Assembly (NCBI GenBank): GCA_963663365.2
Contig: CAXXIH010000008.1
Location: 1,302,001 to 1,366,000, forward strand
Reading direction: 5' to 3'
Length of the DNA stretch: 64,000 bases
From: G963663365 sp963663365
GTDB taxonomy: Bacteria > Hinthialibacterota > Hinthialibacteria > Hinthialibacterales > G963663365
Under the pieces are notes generated by a model. That model was not told the origin of the DNA. It saw nothing but the letters and a program-made list of their open reading frames with translations, and ran no database searches. Positions 17,201-25,670 of the stretch are shown here, one piece after another (position 1 is the first letter of the stretch; each line of letters begins with the position of its first letter). Position numbers and translations under genes: made by a program.

Positions 17201-17656
17201 TTACATCTTGCCCGCCAGCCGTAGACGGGCTTGCACGGCGAGTTCGTCGCAACGGTTGTTTTCAGGATTGTCGGCGTGACCGCGTACCCATTTCCAGGTA
17301 ATTGGGTATTTCTTTGAATACTTAAGCAATTCCAGCCATAAATCCTTATTCTTCACGGGCTTTTTGCTTGCCGTTTTCCAATCGTTGCGCTGCCAATTAT
17401 CCAACCAATGCTGTGTAAACGCATTACGCAGGTATTGGGAATCCGTAACCATGGTTACTTCACAATCGCCCTGTAACGCACGCAATCCCTCCAGAGCAGC
17501 GATGAGTTCCATACGGTTATTGGTCGTGTTCGGTTCCGCGCCGGAGAGTTCTTTTCGCATACCTTTTTCAGGCGCAATCAAAACCGCCCCCCACCCGCCG
17601 GTGCCCGGATTGGGTGAGCACGCGCCATCGCTATAGACAAAAACTTTGGTTGCCAT
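17201..17656 (-). CDS. rnhA: Ribonuclease HI
   Basis: 151-residue cytosolic endonuclease that cuts the RNA strand of RNA-DNA hybrids. All four acidic catalytic positions are recognisable: Asp in VYSDGACSPNPGTGG, Glu in NNRMELIAAL, Asp in MVTDSQYL, and Asp in the C-terminal RCDELA; the His of RGHADNPENN is also present. The length and the basic segment WQRNDWKTASKKPVKN match the E. coli enzyme. The ATG at 17656 is used because GGA lies 8 bases upstream; the in-frame GTG six codons earlier is less likely. The next gene upstream, a DegT aminotransferase, ends 38 bp away. Confidence 0.97.
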   Translation of the reverse strand: MATKVFVYSDGACSPNPGTGGWGAVLIAPEKGMRKELSGAEPNTTNNRMELIAALEGLRALQGDCEVTMVTDSQYLRNAFTQHWLDNWQRNDWKTASKKPVKNKDLWLELLKYSKKYPITWKWVRGHADNPENNRCDELAVQARLRLAGKM

Positions 17657-17694
17657 TTGCATTTTCCAATTCACAAATTTAGAGATGTTTTTGT

Positions 17695-18822
17695 TTATGG
17701 CTGAAAAGACCGTACCGCATCCACAACGCGGCGAAATTCTTCATCGGTCATGTCCGGAAAACAGGGCAAGGTTAAAATCCGCTGCCACAGTTTCTCAGCC
17801 TTCGGACATTTCGCTCCCCGTTCCCGATAATAGGGATGCAGATGAATAGGATAATAATGCACACCGGGGGCGATGTTGTTCTTTTTTAAATGCGCGATGA
17901 GCTCATCGCGGCGTTCCAGTTTAATATGATAGATATGCCATGAAGACTCGCAACCGTCTCTTTCAATTGGACACTCCACCCAGCCTAAATCGGCGAATGC
18001 CTCCGAATAACGTTCGGCAAGACGCCGCCGGGCGGCATTGTTTTCCGGCAAACGCTGGAGTTGGACAATCCCCAATGCCGAGCCAAGATCACTGCCGTGC
18101 GCTTTCCAGCCCAATTCATTGACATCGTAATGCCACGCGTAGACCTGGTTTTCATCCGTTCGCACGTATGTATCCTTTGAGATGCCCAGCCAGCGTAATT
18201 CACGCAGTTTTTTGGCGGGCCCGGCATCTTGTACGGCGATTGCACCGCCCTCACCGCATGTCAAATTCTTGACGGCATGAAATGAAAAGGCGGTAAATGG
18301 CGAGATATTGCCAACAATCCGTTTCCGGTACCGCGCCCCCATGGCATGAGCCGCATCCTCAATCACAATGAGATTGTGTTTGCGGGCCAAGGCGGCGATT
18401 TCATCCATTGGACAGGGATGACCGCCATAATGCACGGGCATGATGGCCTTGGTTTTCGATGTGATCTTCCGCTCCGCATCCTCCAGATCGATACAAAGAG
18501 TTTTTACATCGACATCCACAAATATCGGTGTGGCACCGACATACTCTGCGGCGTGGGCCGTGGAAACAAACGTGATCGTTGGAACCAGAACCTCATCCCC
18601 TGGGGCCACTCCGGCCACAACCAAAGCCAAATGCAGAGCCGTTGTGCCGGAATTAAGCACGACGACATCCTCACAGCCGATGGTCTCACAAAGGAGTTTT
18701 TCAAATCGTGCGGTCTCAGGCCCTAAACCAAGCCATCCCGAGCGCAACACGCGGGTTACAGCCTCGACTTCCGCATCCGTGATCGATGGGCGAAAAACCG
18801 GTATTTGGGGTAAATCGGACAT
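17695..18822 (-). CDS. DegT/DnrJ/EryC1/StrS sugar aminotransferase
   Basis: 375-residue PLP-dependent enzyme that transaminates keto-sugar nucleotides to amino sugars for surface glycans. The PLP lysine is Lys185 in FSFHAVKNLTCGEGGA, the pyridine-binding Asp is Asp156 in IEDAAHA, and PTITFVSTAHAAEYVGATP and LNSGTTALHLAL are family hallmarks. The length is typical. It lies upstream of rnhA on the same strand and close to glycosyltransferase genes, which fits glycan biosynthesis. Homologues such as ArnB or the perosamine and QdtB-type transferases differ only in substrate, which cannot be read here. Confidence 0.93.
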   Translation of the reverse strand: MSDLPQIPVFRPSITDAEVEAVTRVLRSGWLGLGPETARFEKLLCETIGCEDVVVLNSGTTALHLALVVAGVAPGDEVLVPTITFVSTAHAAEYVGATPIFVDVDVKTLCIDLEDAERKITSKTKAIMPVHYGGHPCPMDEIAALARKHNLIVIEDAAHAMGARYRKRIVGNISPFTAFSFHAVKNLTCGEGGAIAVQDAGPAKKLRELRWLGISKDTYVRTDENQVYAWHYDVNELGWKAHGSDLGSALGIVQLQRLPENNAARRRLAERYSEAFADLGWVECPIERDGCESSWHIYHIKLERRDELIAHLKKNNIAPGVHYYPIHLHPYYRERGAKCPKAEKLWQRILTLPCFPDMTDEEFRRVVDAVRSFQP

Positions 18823-18922
18823 GATTGGAGTATAAACGATACGTCAATAAGAAAGAACGATTAAAAAACGCTATTTCTGTTTTCATATGGCCAAAGCGGC
18901 CAACCACTTGCCGGGTTCGGTT

Positions 18923-19510
18923 TTATTCTTCGATCTTTCGCTTGACCAATTTAGAAACAGGCTTGAACTCATCGCCGGAAGCCTCAACCAGCCATTCAAA
19001 TAGAACGGATTCGGCGCATGTTATGACCACACCCGCTTGACGCATCCGCTCGATGGCCGATGCGCGCATTTTCCGGGAACGTGAGGTAATCGCATCGTGC
19101 GGAACATGGACCTGCTTGGCGGCCGCGAGAAGATCCAAAGCCGTCTGAAGTACACAGACATGAGATTCGATGCCGATCACGACAATCTGGTCACGGTCCA
19201 GAACTTCCAGTTGTTCCATCAAACCGGACTCGCCACAACACGAGAACGTTAATTTCTCAACAAGCGGATAGCCATCGATCAATTCCGCCAATTCAGGGAC
19301 AGTGTGCCCCAAGCCTTTGGGATACTGCTCGGTGGCAAGAATGGGGATGCCCAGAATTTTGGCTGCCTGCAAAATACGGCCACATTCTTCAATCATCGCC
19401 GGACCATCAGCCATAACATCCCGGAAACGTTCCTGCACATCGACCAAAAGCACAACACTGCGATCGCGATTTAAAATCGTATCGTGACGCATAAATGAAG
19501 AAGTTGACAT
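18923..19510 (-). CDS. Isochorismatase-family cysteine hydrolase
   Basis: 195-residue alpha/beta hydrolase of the isochorismatase superfamily (YcaC/ISOC-type). The catalytic Asp is in VVLLVDVQERF, the Lys in LVEKLTFSC, and the nucleophilic Cys in VIGIESHVCVLQTALDL. Members hydrolyse nicotinamide, N-carbamoyl amides or isochorismate; the substrate cannot be told from the sequence. The C-terminal residues KLVKRKIEE form a charged tail. It follows the regulator gene at 19.6 kb on the same strand with an 86 bp gap, and nothing links the two functionally. Confidence 0.9.
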   Translation of the reverse strand: MSTSSFMRHDTILNRDRSVVLLVDVQERFRDVMADGPAMIEECGRILQAAKILGIPILATEQYPKGLGHTVPELAELIDGYPLVEKLTFSCCGESGLMEQLEVLDRDQIVVIGIESHVCVLQTALDLLAAAKQVHVPHDAITSRSRKMRASAIERMRQAGVVITCAESVLFEWLVEASGDEFKPVSKLVKRKIEE

Positions 19511-19596
19511 AAGTGGTTCCTCAAATTTGATTGGCTCTATTTATTATATGGATTGATCCGGTGCATTCCAACGCGGCCTCACACTTCCATCACGGA

Positions 19597-21015
19597 TTAG
19601 CCGGATTCCAAGGCGTTGCCGATAAGCTGATCCGTAATGGTGATTTCATCCGATAGCAGCAGGGCACGCTGAATAAGATTGCGCAATCCGCGTACGTTAT
19701 CCTGGAAATCTTGTTTCACCAAAAGCGTAAGCGCATCCGGAGACAGGCTGCGTCCGCTACCACCGCATTCATTCATAAGTTGCCGCGCTAAATGAGGGAC
19801 ATCGGCCAGGCGTGCTTCCAGACTCGGCAGACGGATCGTCAGCACCGAAAGCGCAGATAAAAGTTCGCCGCGGAATAGCCCCTTATGCGCCAGCGCCTCA
19901 AGATCGTTATGCGAAGCGCCAATGATACGCACATCGACTTGATTGGGATTGCCCTCGCCGATGGGAGTTACAATTCCCTCTTCCAACAGCCGCGTTAGCG
20001 CTCCCTGTAAAACAGGCAAAATGGTATCGATCTCATCGAGAAATACGGTGCCGCCGTCGGTGATATTAAAGACGCCCGGCACAGTGTGCGTTTTTCCATC
20101 CAATACCCGCACGCCGCCTAAAAGTTCGAAACGTAAATCTTCAGGATCCATCGATCCGCATTTCACAGGCACAAATGCACGTTTGCAGCGTTCCGCATCA
20201 TACTGATGAATGGTCTTGGCAAAGAGTTCTTTGCCGGTACCCGGCTCCCCTAAGATCAGGACCGGCGCACCCGGCGAATCGATTGCCCGTTTCAAGATCG
20301 AAATCGCCTCGCACATCTCCGGCGTAGTACCGATAATCGGGCCGAATCCCAATTCGTGGCTGCCTTCCGCCTGACGCGAACATTCGGAGTGGATCTGATC
20401 CACAGCCTTGCGCACAGCATCCCGCAGCTCATCCGGGAACTTTGGTGACATCACCAAATAATCAATCGCCCCCAAACGGATGGCTTCAACCGCGGTGCGG
20501 GCCGTGGCGGCATGAACAGTGACGATAATCGTCCGAATATCATCAAATTTCTCATTGACCTCTCTTAGAAGCACCAGCCCATCATCTTCATTGGGCATAC
20601 GTAAATCGGTAACAACAATATCAATTGACTCGCTTCCTAGACATTCCCGGGCCTCGGGTAGGCTTCCGGCTTGAACACAACGATATCCTTCAGCCTCCAG
20701 GAGGTTGACGATACTTTCTCGCTGATATTCTTTATCATCGACGACCAAAATGGACATCGGTTCAACTTGTGTACCGGCCAGAGGCTGTTCTTCTCGGTAT
20801 CTAGCTCCTTCGCCTGTTAACAGCCATTGCAGGCTGACACCTGTCTTTTGAGCCAATAAAAGCAGGAATTCCAGGGGAGGCGTCCGGCCTTTTTCATAAT
20901 TGTGTAAGGTGGAAATGCCCACGCCAAGGAATCGAGAAAATGACGCAGTTGTCTGATTTCCTTTAAGTTCCAGTATACGCTGAGGGAGACTTTGAAGACT
21001 CTGTTGTGGATCCAT
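19597..21015 (-). CDS. XRE HTH - receiver - AAA+ regulator lacking GAFTGA
   Basis: 472 residues with three domains. Residues 8-68 are an XRE/Cro-type helix-turn-helix (ASFSRFLGVGISTLHNYEKG). Residues 86-205 are a receiver domain with acidic pair Asp93-Asp94 and phospho-acceptor Asp137 (VVTDLRMP); the usual DYLxKP lysine is shifted (DYLVMSPK). Residues 225-450 are an AAA+ domain of the NtrC type with Walker A GEPGTGKE (256-263) and Walker B GGTVFLDEID. The sigma-54-contacting GAFTGA loop is absent (GGVRVLDGKTHTVPG in its place), and the usual C-terminal Fis-type HTH is missing. It is therefore unlikely to activate sigma-54; DNA binding is moved to the N-terminus. It is divergent from a dockerin-like gene. 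Confidence 0.85.
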   Translation of the reverse strand: MDPQQSLQSLPQRILELKGNQTTASFSRFLGVGISTLHNYEKGRTPPLEFLLLLAQKTGVSLQWLLTGEGARYREEQPLAGTQVEPMSILVVDDKEYQRESIVNLLEAEGYRCVQAGSLPEARECLGSESIDIVVTDLRMPNEDDGLVLLREVNEKFDDIRTIIVTVHAATARTAVEAIRLGAIDYLVMSPKFPDELRDAVRKAVDQIHSECSRQAEGSHELGFGPIIGTTPEMCEAISILKRAIDSPGAPVLILGEPGTGKELFAKTIHQYDAERCKRAFVPVKCGSMDPEDLRFELLGGVRVLDGKTHTVPGVFNITDGGTVFLDEIDTILPVLQGALTRLLEEGIVTPIGEGNPNQVDVRIIGASHNDLEALAHKGLFRGELLSALSVLTIRLPSLEARLADVPHLARQLMNECGGSGRSLSPDALTLLVKQDFQDNVRGLRNLIQRALLLSDEITITDQLIGNALESG

Positions 21016-21026
21016 CTGATTTTTTA

Positions 21027-21109
21027 TTCACAAATGAGATTTTCTTCTTGACAAAGATATACGATTGTGTATTATAAATGTGAATAGAAGAGTTAAGTCG
21101 TTCACATTT
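21027..21109. promoter_or_regulatory. Three TTCACA half-sites around divergent promoters (putative operator)
   Basis: TTCACAAAT at 21027-21035, its inverse AAATGTGAA at 21076-21084, and TTCACATTT at 21101-21109 flank and overlap the promoter between the XRE-REC-AAA+ regulator and the dockerin-like gene. The second and third form a perfect 9 bp inverted repeat with a 16-base spacer. The adjacent HTH regulator is the obvious candidate ligand, but binding is inferred. Confidence 0.55.
21048..21075 (+). promoter_or_regulatory. Sigma-70 promoter for the dockerin-like gene
   Basis: TTGACA (21048-21053) and TATTAT (21070-21075) are separated by 16 bases, so transcription should start near 21082, inside the second TTCACA-type site. 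A perfect TATAAT on the minus strand (21071-21076) overlaps the -10, suggesting the divergent regulator gene is transcribed from an opposing promoter, though its -35 is weak. Confidence 0.7.
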
Positions 21110-21145
21110 GGATTCGAGAGACGTGGGAAAAGGGTGTTGGAAATC

Positions 21146-23077
21146 ATGATCATGCGAAACACATCCATAAACGTCGATGATTATAGGGTAAGTCTTGCAC
21201 GTATGTCAAGATTTTCTCAAATATGGATCACAACCGTGATATCCATATTTGTTTTCGGGGGACAGCTGGTAAACACAATCGAAACTATGGCTCAGGCACC
21301 GGAAGCGATTGTGGAAGACCGGTTCGATTCTGATGTGGATTTGGACCAATCGGACGCAGAGGACACCTACACGCCAAACGTGGCCAGTCTTAATGGGGAA
21401 TTTATTGGATTCATATGGATTTTTGGCGGCGATGGATTTGCGGATGTGCATTACACATTCCTGAATGTGGCCGCATTCGATAACGGTGAAGAAAGCCTTG
21501 GAGGCATCTTTACCGTCAATGAAATTCCCGAGTTAGACACCGGTGAACTCCTGGCTTTTGAAACCCGCACACCGGATATCGGGCCGTTTGATAGCCAGGA
21601 CTTCTTTATCGCCTGGGCCGATAATCGTGATGGTGAGTCGGTTTTCGATATTAACGCCACGATCATGGCTCCGAGCGGCGAAGAGTTCCGTACCAATGAT
21701 TTTGCCGTCAATGGCCCCGTGCGTTTTGAAGATACATTGGCCCTAGAGCCCGATGCCGCCGTCACCGAAGACTGGGCGGCGGTCGTATGGACCGACAATC
21801 GTGACGAAGATGCGGCGCAAGGTATTTCATTTCGCGATGTCTATTTCCGGCGGTTCCGAAACGATGGGCAAGCTCAAGACGCCAACGATGTGCGCATCAA
21901 CACCCCCCTTAACGATGTGGATTCGGAGCAACCCTCTATCGCCATCGGCGATTCAGGGACGATGGGCGTTGTCTGGTCCGACAACCGCATGCTTCTTCAA
22001 TTCCCGGATGGATCATCGGAGTCCCAGTCGAACGTCTATCTTCGCATCTTGCCGTATGATTTGATCGTTCCGGTATTAGACGATCCCAGCGCCGAGATTG
22101 CGCAGCTACCTTCTGACATTGCCGAATATGAAGTCACACCCGACCGGTCACTTCTGGTTCACGCCCGTGCGCCGCGTATCGCCGTCGGCCCCCAAGGCAC
22201 ATTCCTGATTGTGTGGCATGAAGAAGTCGATGACGGTGGCGATATCTATATGAGCTATATCAACGAGTCGGGCGGTTTTATCGATGACCAAGTCCGGGTG
22301 GATATGGCCCTCACGGAGGCCGCGCGAAGTGTCAATCCGGATGCGGTACTCCTAACCAATGGTTTCTATATTATTACTTGGGAAGACGATGCCTTTGGGG
22401 GCAGCATTATGGCCCGTGTGTGGGATCCCTACAGCGGCCAATTCCTCACAGGCGAATTCCGAATCGAACGGCCCGTTGACACTCCGGTGGCTGTCCCCCA
22501 GACACCGCGTTTGGCTGCGGGGCGCGCCGGTGACTATATAACCGCCTGGCATGCCGGTGATACCGGAAGCCGTATCGCCCGCTTCACACTGCAAAGATTC
22601 TACCAAGAAGGCGACCTGAACAACGATGGAGTCCTAGCCGGATTGGATTTGCTTTATTTCGCATCGGCCTGGACACCGGCAAGCCTCACAGACACACCGC
22701 TTCAGCGGATGGCAGACCTGAATAATGATGGTTATGTGAATCCCCAAGACCTGCTGCGTGAAAATGCGTTGCTGACCTACCACGATCCGGAAGTTCTAGA
22801 AAAGCGGATTGCCACTGCAAGGATTCACAGAAAAACCGAAATGACAAGTGCTTTAGTCCAGCCGCCACGCGGCAAGGAAGCCGCACAGGTCAAATCCGTT
22901 CGAGGTTCAAACCGGACCAAGGCCACCCTCCGCACTTCGCGGCCTGATTCCAGTATTGTCAAACACACACAACGTGAACAAACAAAAATCAGCACCCTAT
23001 CGGATGGACGCAAAAGAATATGGAATAATCCAGGTCTCGTAAGCGTCCAAAATGGTGAGGGCGGACAAGGTGAATGA
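21146..23077 (+). CDS. Secreted repeat protein with dockerin-like module
   Basis: About 643 residues. A hydrophobic export signal (WITTVISIFVFGG) is followed by a long beta-rich region with repeated units such as AWADNRDG, VWTDNRDE and VWSDNRM, consistent with a beta-propeller. Near residue 510 a dockerin type I-like pair of calcium loops appears (GDLNNDGVLAGLDLLYFASAW and ADLNNDGYVNPQDLL, quoted in part), then a basic tail of about 90 residues. No cohesin is in the window. ATGs at 21146, 21152 and 21203 are all possible; earlier codons lie upstream of the predicted transcription start. It is controlled by the operator-like region shared with the divergent regulator (inference). Confidence 0.75.
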   Translation: MIMRNTSINVDDYRVSLARMSRFSQIWITTVISIFVFGGQLVNTIETMAQAPEAIVEDRFDSDVDLDQSDAEDTYTPNVASLNGEFIGFIWIFGGDGFADVHYTFLNVAAFDNGEESLGGIFTVNEIPELDTGELLAFETRTPDIGPFDSQDFFIAWADNRDGESVFDINATIMAPSGEEFRTNDFAVNGPVRFEDTLALEPDAAVTEDWAAVVWTDNRDEDAAQGISFRDVYFRRFRNDGQAQDANDVRINTPLNDVDSEQPSIAIGDSGTMGVVWSDNRMLLQFPDGSSESQSNVYLRILPYDLIVPVLDDPSAEIAQLPSDIAEYEVTPDRSLLVHARAPRIAVGPQGTFLIVWHEEVDDGGDIYMSYINESGGFIDDQVRVDMALTEAARSVNPDAVLLTNGFYIITWEDDAFGGSIMARVWDPYSGQFLTGEFRIERPVDTPVAVPQTPRLAAGRAGDYITAWHAGDTGSRIARFTLQRFYQEGDLNNDGVLAGLDLLYFASAWTPASLTDTPLQRMADLNNDGYVNPQDLLRENALLTYHDPEVLEKRIATARIHRKTEMTSALVQPPRGKEAAQVKSVRGSNRTKATLRTSRPDSSIVKHTQREQTKISTLSDGRKRIWNNPGLVSVQNGEGGQGE

Positions 23078-23122
23078 TCGAGGTTCGGACTATAATTGTC
23101 CTTTAGAGCAAGGAGGCCGATC

Positions 23123-25513
23123 ATGAGAGACGCCACAACAAGCCAAAGCAAACTGACCGCAAAAGGGCCTATGAAGACGTTTGTGTTTTTGCTTCTGATT
23201 GTGCCCTTGCACCTGTCTTGCTCAAGCACGGAATACCGCACCCGGACCGTGTATGTGCCCGAAGTGGATGAAATGGTGGTCCGCGTGCCTTCGAGTACAC
23301 CGGCGCGCAAACAGATTGTTGTCAGTCAAAACAATGACGGCACCGCCGTGATTCGTGAAATTCGTCCGGCAACAACACAGACCACACCGGTTGTCGTTCA
23401 GCAGAGCGGCGATAATACACAAATTTATGTCGAACAGGCTCCCGGAAGCGAAGAGACTACACAAGTCGAAGTCCAACAGGATGGTGACGTCCTGGTTCAA
23501 GTCGACGGCGATGACACGGATGTGGTTGTGGAAGTCGAAAATGAAGTTGGGCTTCGCTATGACGACTTCGTGTTCTTGGATGTCGATACTTCGCGTCTTG
23601 AAGAGATGGATGAAATATGGGGCGATGACGGCGAATTTGTCTACGACGAGGATGCCGGCGTTCTGACTGAAGTTAGAGAAGTCCCGGGCAACACCGTGGT
23701 TGTTGATGACGATCCAAACGTCATTGTCCGTGTCCGCCGCACAAATACAATTCGTTATATCTACGAGCCGGTATATACGGATTATGTTTTTTACGACGCT
23801 TATCCGCTATATGCGACCTATTACGACACACTCTTTTATCCGCGCTACGGATGGCGTTTAGCAACACATTTTCGTAGAGGATATCATAGGGGTTGCTACT
23901 ATCACTACCGCCCACGGCATCGTTGGAGTTTTTCGATTGCGCTGGGATGGGGGTATCCCTATTACAACAGAAATTGGTGGTATCCATCTCACGCCGCTTA
24001 TGTTTATGCCTACAACGACTATTTCTATCATTACTCGGATTATTATCCTTGGCATCCGTTATTTGCATTCTATTACAACGATTTCGATCACCGGCATCGG
24101 CATCATCGCGACTGGCGTGACCGTGGCCGGCATGATCGCGACCGTTGGGATGATCGCCATGATGGCGACCGTCACGACCGGGATAACCGCAGAGATCCAA
24201 GAACTGATGGCAAAGGCGGCGGTGGCGGCGGCGATGGAACACGTCTAGCCAAAATCGATTCCGGCCGGTCGGGAAATCGGCCCATGATGAATGCTGCTGA
24301 CAATCAGCCACAGAGCGGATTTGCTGCCCGCAGCACAAATCGTGCAAGAGGTCAGGCCGAAACCAGAGGCTCCAATGTTTCCGCTCCCAGCACATCGACG
24401 GATGGAAATACGCAGATGGGACGGGGTGGTGAATCGCCGCGCCGTGTGAATGGAAACCGTAATCCTCAACAGATTGGGGGACGTGGAGAACGTACGGCAA
24501 CACAGACCAATGTGCGTGGCTCCTCCACTCCTGCGAGGACAGACACGACCGAAAGCAGTGCAGAACGGCCTTCGCGTGGCAATCTGCAGTTCAGCGATAT
24601 CCAGTCGCGTGTTTCCAAGTTAGGGACAAGCCGCTCAACAAGCCGTGGAGGCAGGACAATTGTGCCCGCCAAAGAAAGAACTCCATTGGATTCTTCGGCA
24701 GCAGAAACGACACGCAACACTGCAAGACCTTCGCGGCCTGGCACTTATACCGCAGGCAGCAGAAACAGCAATCGCTCCTGGTCTCGCGCGGATGGTTCGA
24801 TTCGAAACGAAAGAGAATCAGGCAACTCCGTGAACGTGACGAAACCTGAGACAACACGGCAGTCTAGCTCTACGAATTACACAAGCCGGGCCAGTGGACC
24901 GGATCGTCCCAGCCGCTCATCCAGCATCACGGTTCCAAGCCGCAGCAGCAGAACGGGTTCCCGCAATTCGGTAAGGGTCAGCCCCAGCCGCTCCTCAACA
25001 AGAACGTATGAAGCGCCTGTGACACGTACCGAGAGATCGTACAGTGTGCAGACATCTCCGACACGAAACAGCAATACGTCGACATCGGTGGAACGCGAGC
25101 CCGTATCTACGTATCAGGCCCCTCGGACCACAACACCCTCACGCACGGAATCGTCGAGTTCAATGCGCACAACTCCTTCCACAAGCAGCAGTTCGCGTGT
25201 GGGGAGCCGGTCGACATCGAGATACTCATCGCCATCGAGTTCTTCAAGCAGTTCGCGCGACAATTCTGCAAGCGTGAGCCGATCCAGTTCATCGAGCCGG
25301 AGTACATCTTCGGTGAGCCGTTCGAGTTCCAGCTCATCAAGCAGCCGCTCCGTTGCCCCATCTAGTTCTAGCCGCTCTTCGAGTTCTTCCCGGAGTTACT
25401 CGAGCCCCAGCCGCTCGAACTCCGGCGCGGCTCTTAAGGGTAGCCGCTCTAGTGGAAGTTCAGGCTCTAGCCGCAGCAGCAGCGGATCCCGGGGAGGCCG
25501 CGGAAGCCGATAA
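23123..25513 (+). CDS. Ser/Arg-rich low-complexity lipoprotein
   Basis: 796 residues with a start well supported by AGGAGG six bases before the ATG. A lipoprotein signal ends in LSCS (around residue 33). An acidic, Val-rich region follows, then a Tyr/His/Trp-rich middle (residues 205-340), an Arg/Asp/His block (HRHHRDWRDRGRHDRDR), a Gly-rich joint and finally about 400 residues dominated by Ser, Arg and Thr with many RSSS and SRSS units. No catalytic domain is recognised. Such composition suggests a disordered surface or matrix-binding protein. It begins 45 bp after the dockerin-like gene; TATAAT at 23091-23096 may give it a separate promoter. A strong terminator follows. Confidence 0.75.
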   Translation: MRDATTSQSKLTAKGPMKTFVFLLLIVPLHLSCSSTEYRTRTVYVPEVDEMVVRVPSSTPARKQIVVSQNNDGTAVIREIRPATTQTTPVVVQQSGDNTQIYVEQAPGSEETTQVEVQQDGDVLVQVDGDDTDVVVEVENEVGLRYDDFVFLDVDTSRLEEMDEIWGDDGEFVYDEDAGVLTEVREVPGNTVVVDDDPNVIVRVRRTNTIRYIYEPVYTDYVFYDAYPLYATYYDTLFYPRYGWRLATHFRRGYHRGCYYHYRPRHRWSFSIALGWGYPYYNRNWWYPSHAAYVYAYNDYFYHYSDYYPWHPLFAFYYNDFDHRHRHHRDWRDRGRHDRDRWDDRHDGDRHDRDNRRDPRTDGKGGGGGGDGTRLAKIDSGRSGNRPMMNAADNQPQSGFAARSTNRARGQAETRGSNVSAPSTSTDGNTQMGRGGESPRRVNGNRNPQQIGGRGERTATQTNVRGSSTPARTDTTESSAERPSRGNLQFSDIQSRVSKLGTSRSTSRGGRTIVPAKERTPLDSSAAETTRNTARPSRPGTYTAGSRNSNRSWSRADGSIRNERESGNSVNVTKPETTRQSSSTNYTSRASGPDRPSRSSSITVPSRSSRTGSRNSVRVSPSRSSTRTYEAPVTRTERSYSVQTSPTRNSNTSTSVEREPVSTYQAPRTTTPSRTESSSSMRTTPSTSSSSRVGSRSTSRYSSPSSSSSSSRDNSASVSRSSSSSRSTSSVSRSSSSSSSSRSVAPSSSSRSSSSSRSYSSPSRSNSGAALKGSRSSGSSGSSRSSSGSRGGRGSR

Positions 25514-25587
25514 GGATACAACTTAAAAACTGTATTCTTAATGAAACAAAAATCTCAGCCACATAATTGAATCGATACAAACGCAAC

Positions 25588-25620
25588 GGGCCGGAGAACA
25601 ATCTCCGGCCCGGCTTTTTT
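25588..25620 (+). terminator. Strong rho-independent terminator
   Basis: A perfect 10 bp GC-rich stem (25588-25597 with 25602-25611, loop ACAA) is followed by GGCTTTTTT. It ends the Ser/Arg-rich lipoprotein transcript, and the stem may also serve the converging gene. Confidence 0.9.
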
Positions 25621-25670
25621 GCATTACAACAAATCTGCAATTGCAGATTATATACTCAATTTACGATTCA

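Noticed and set aside
19597..21015. Call as an ordinary sigma-54 activator
   Set aside because: GAFTGA and the C-terminal HTH are absent, so the NtrC assignment was not used.
23721..24503. Antisense open frame of 260 codons
   Set aside because: It lies opposite the Ser/Arg-rich lipoprotein, where biased composition removes stop codons. It has no recognisable domain or signal.
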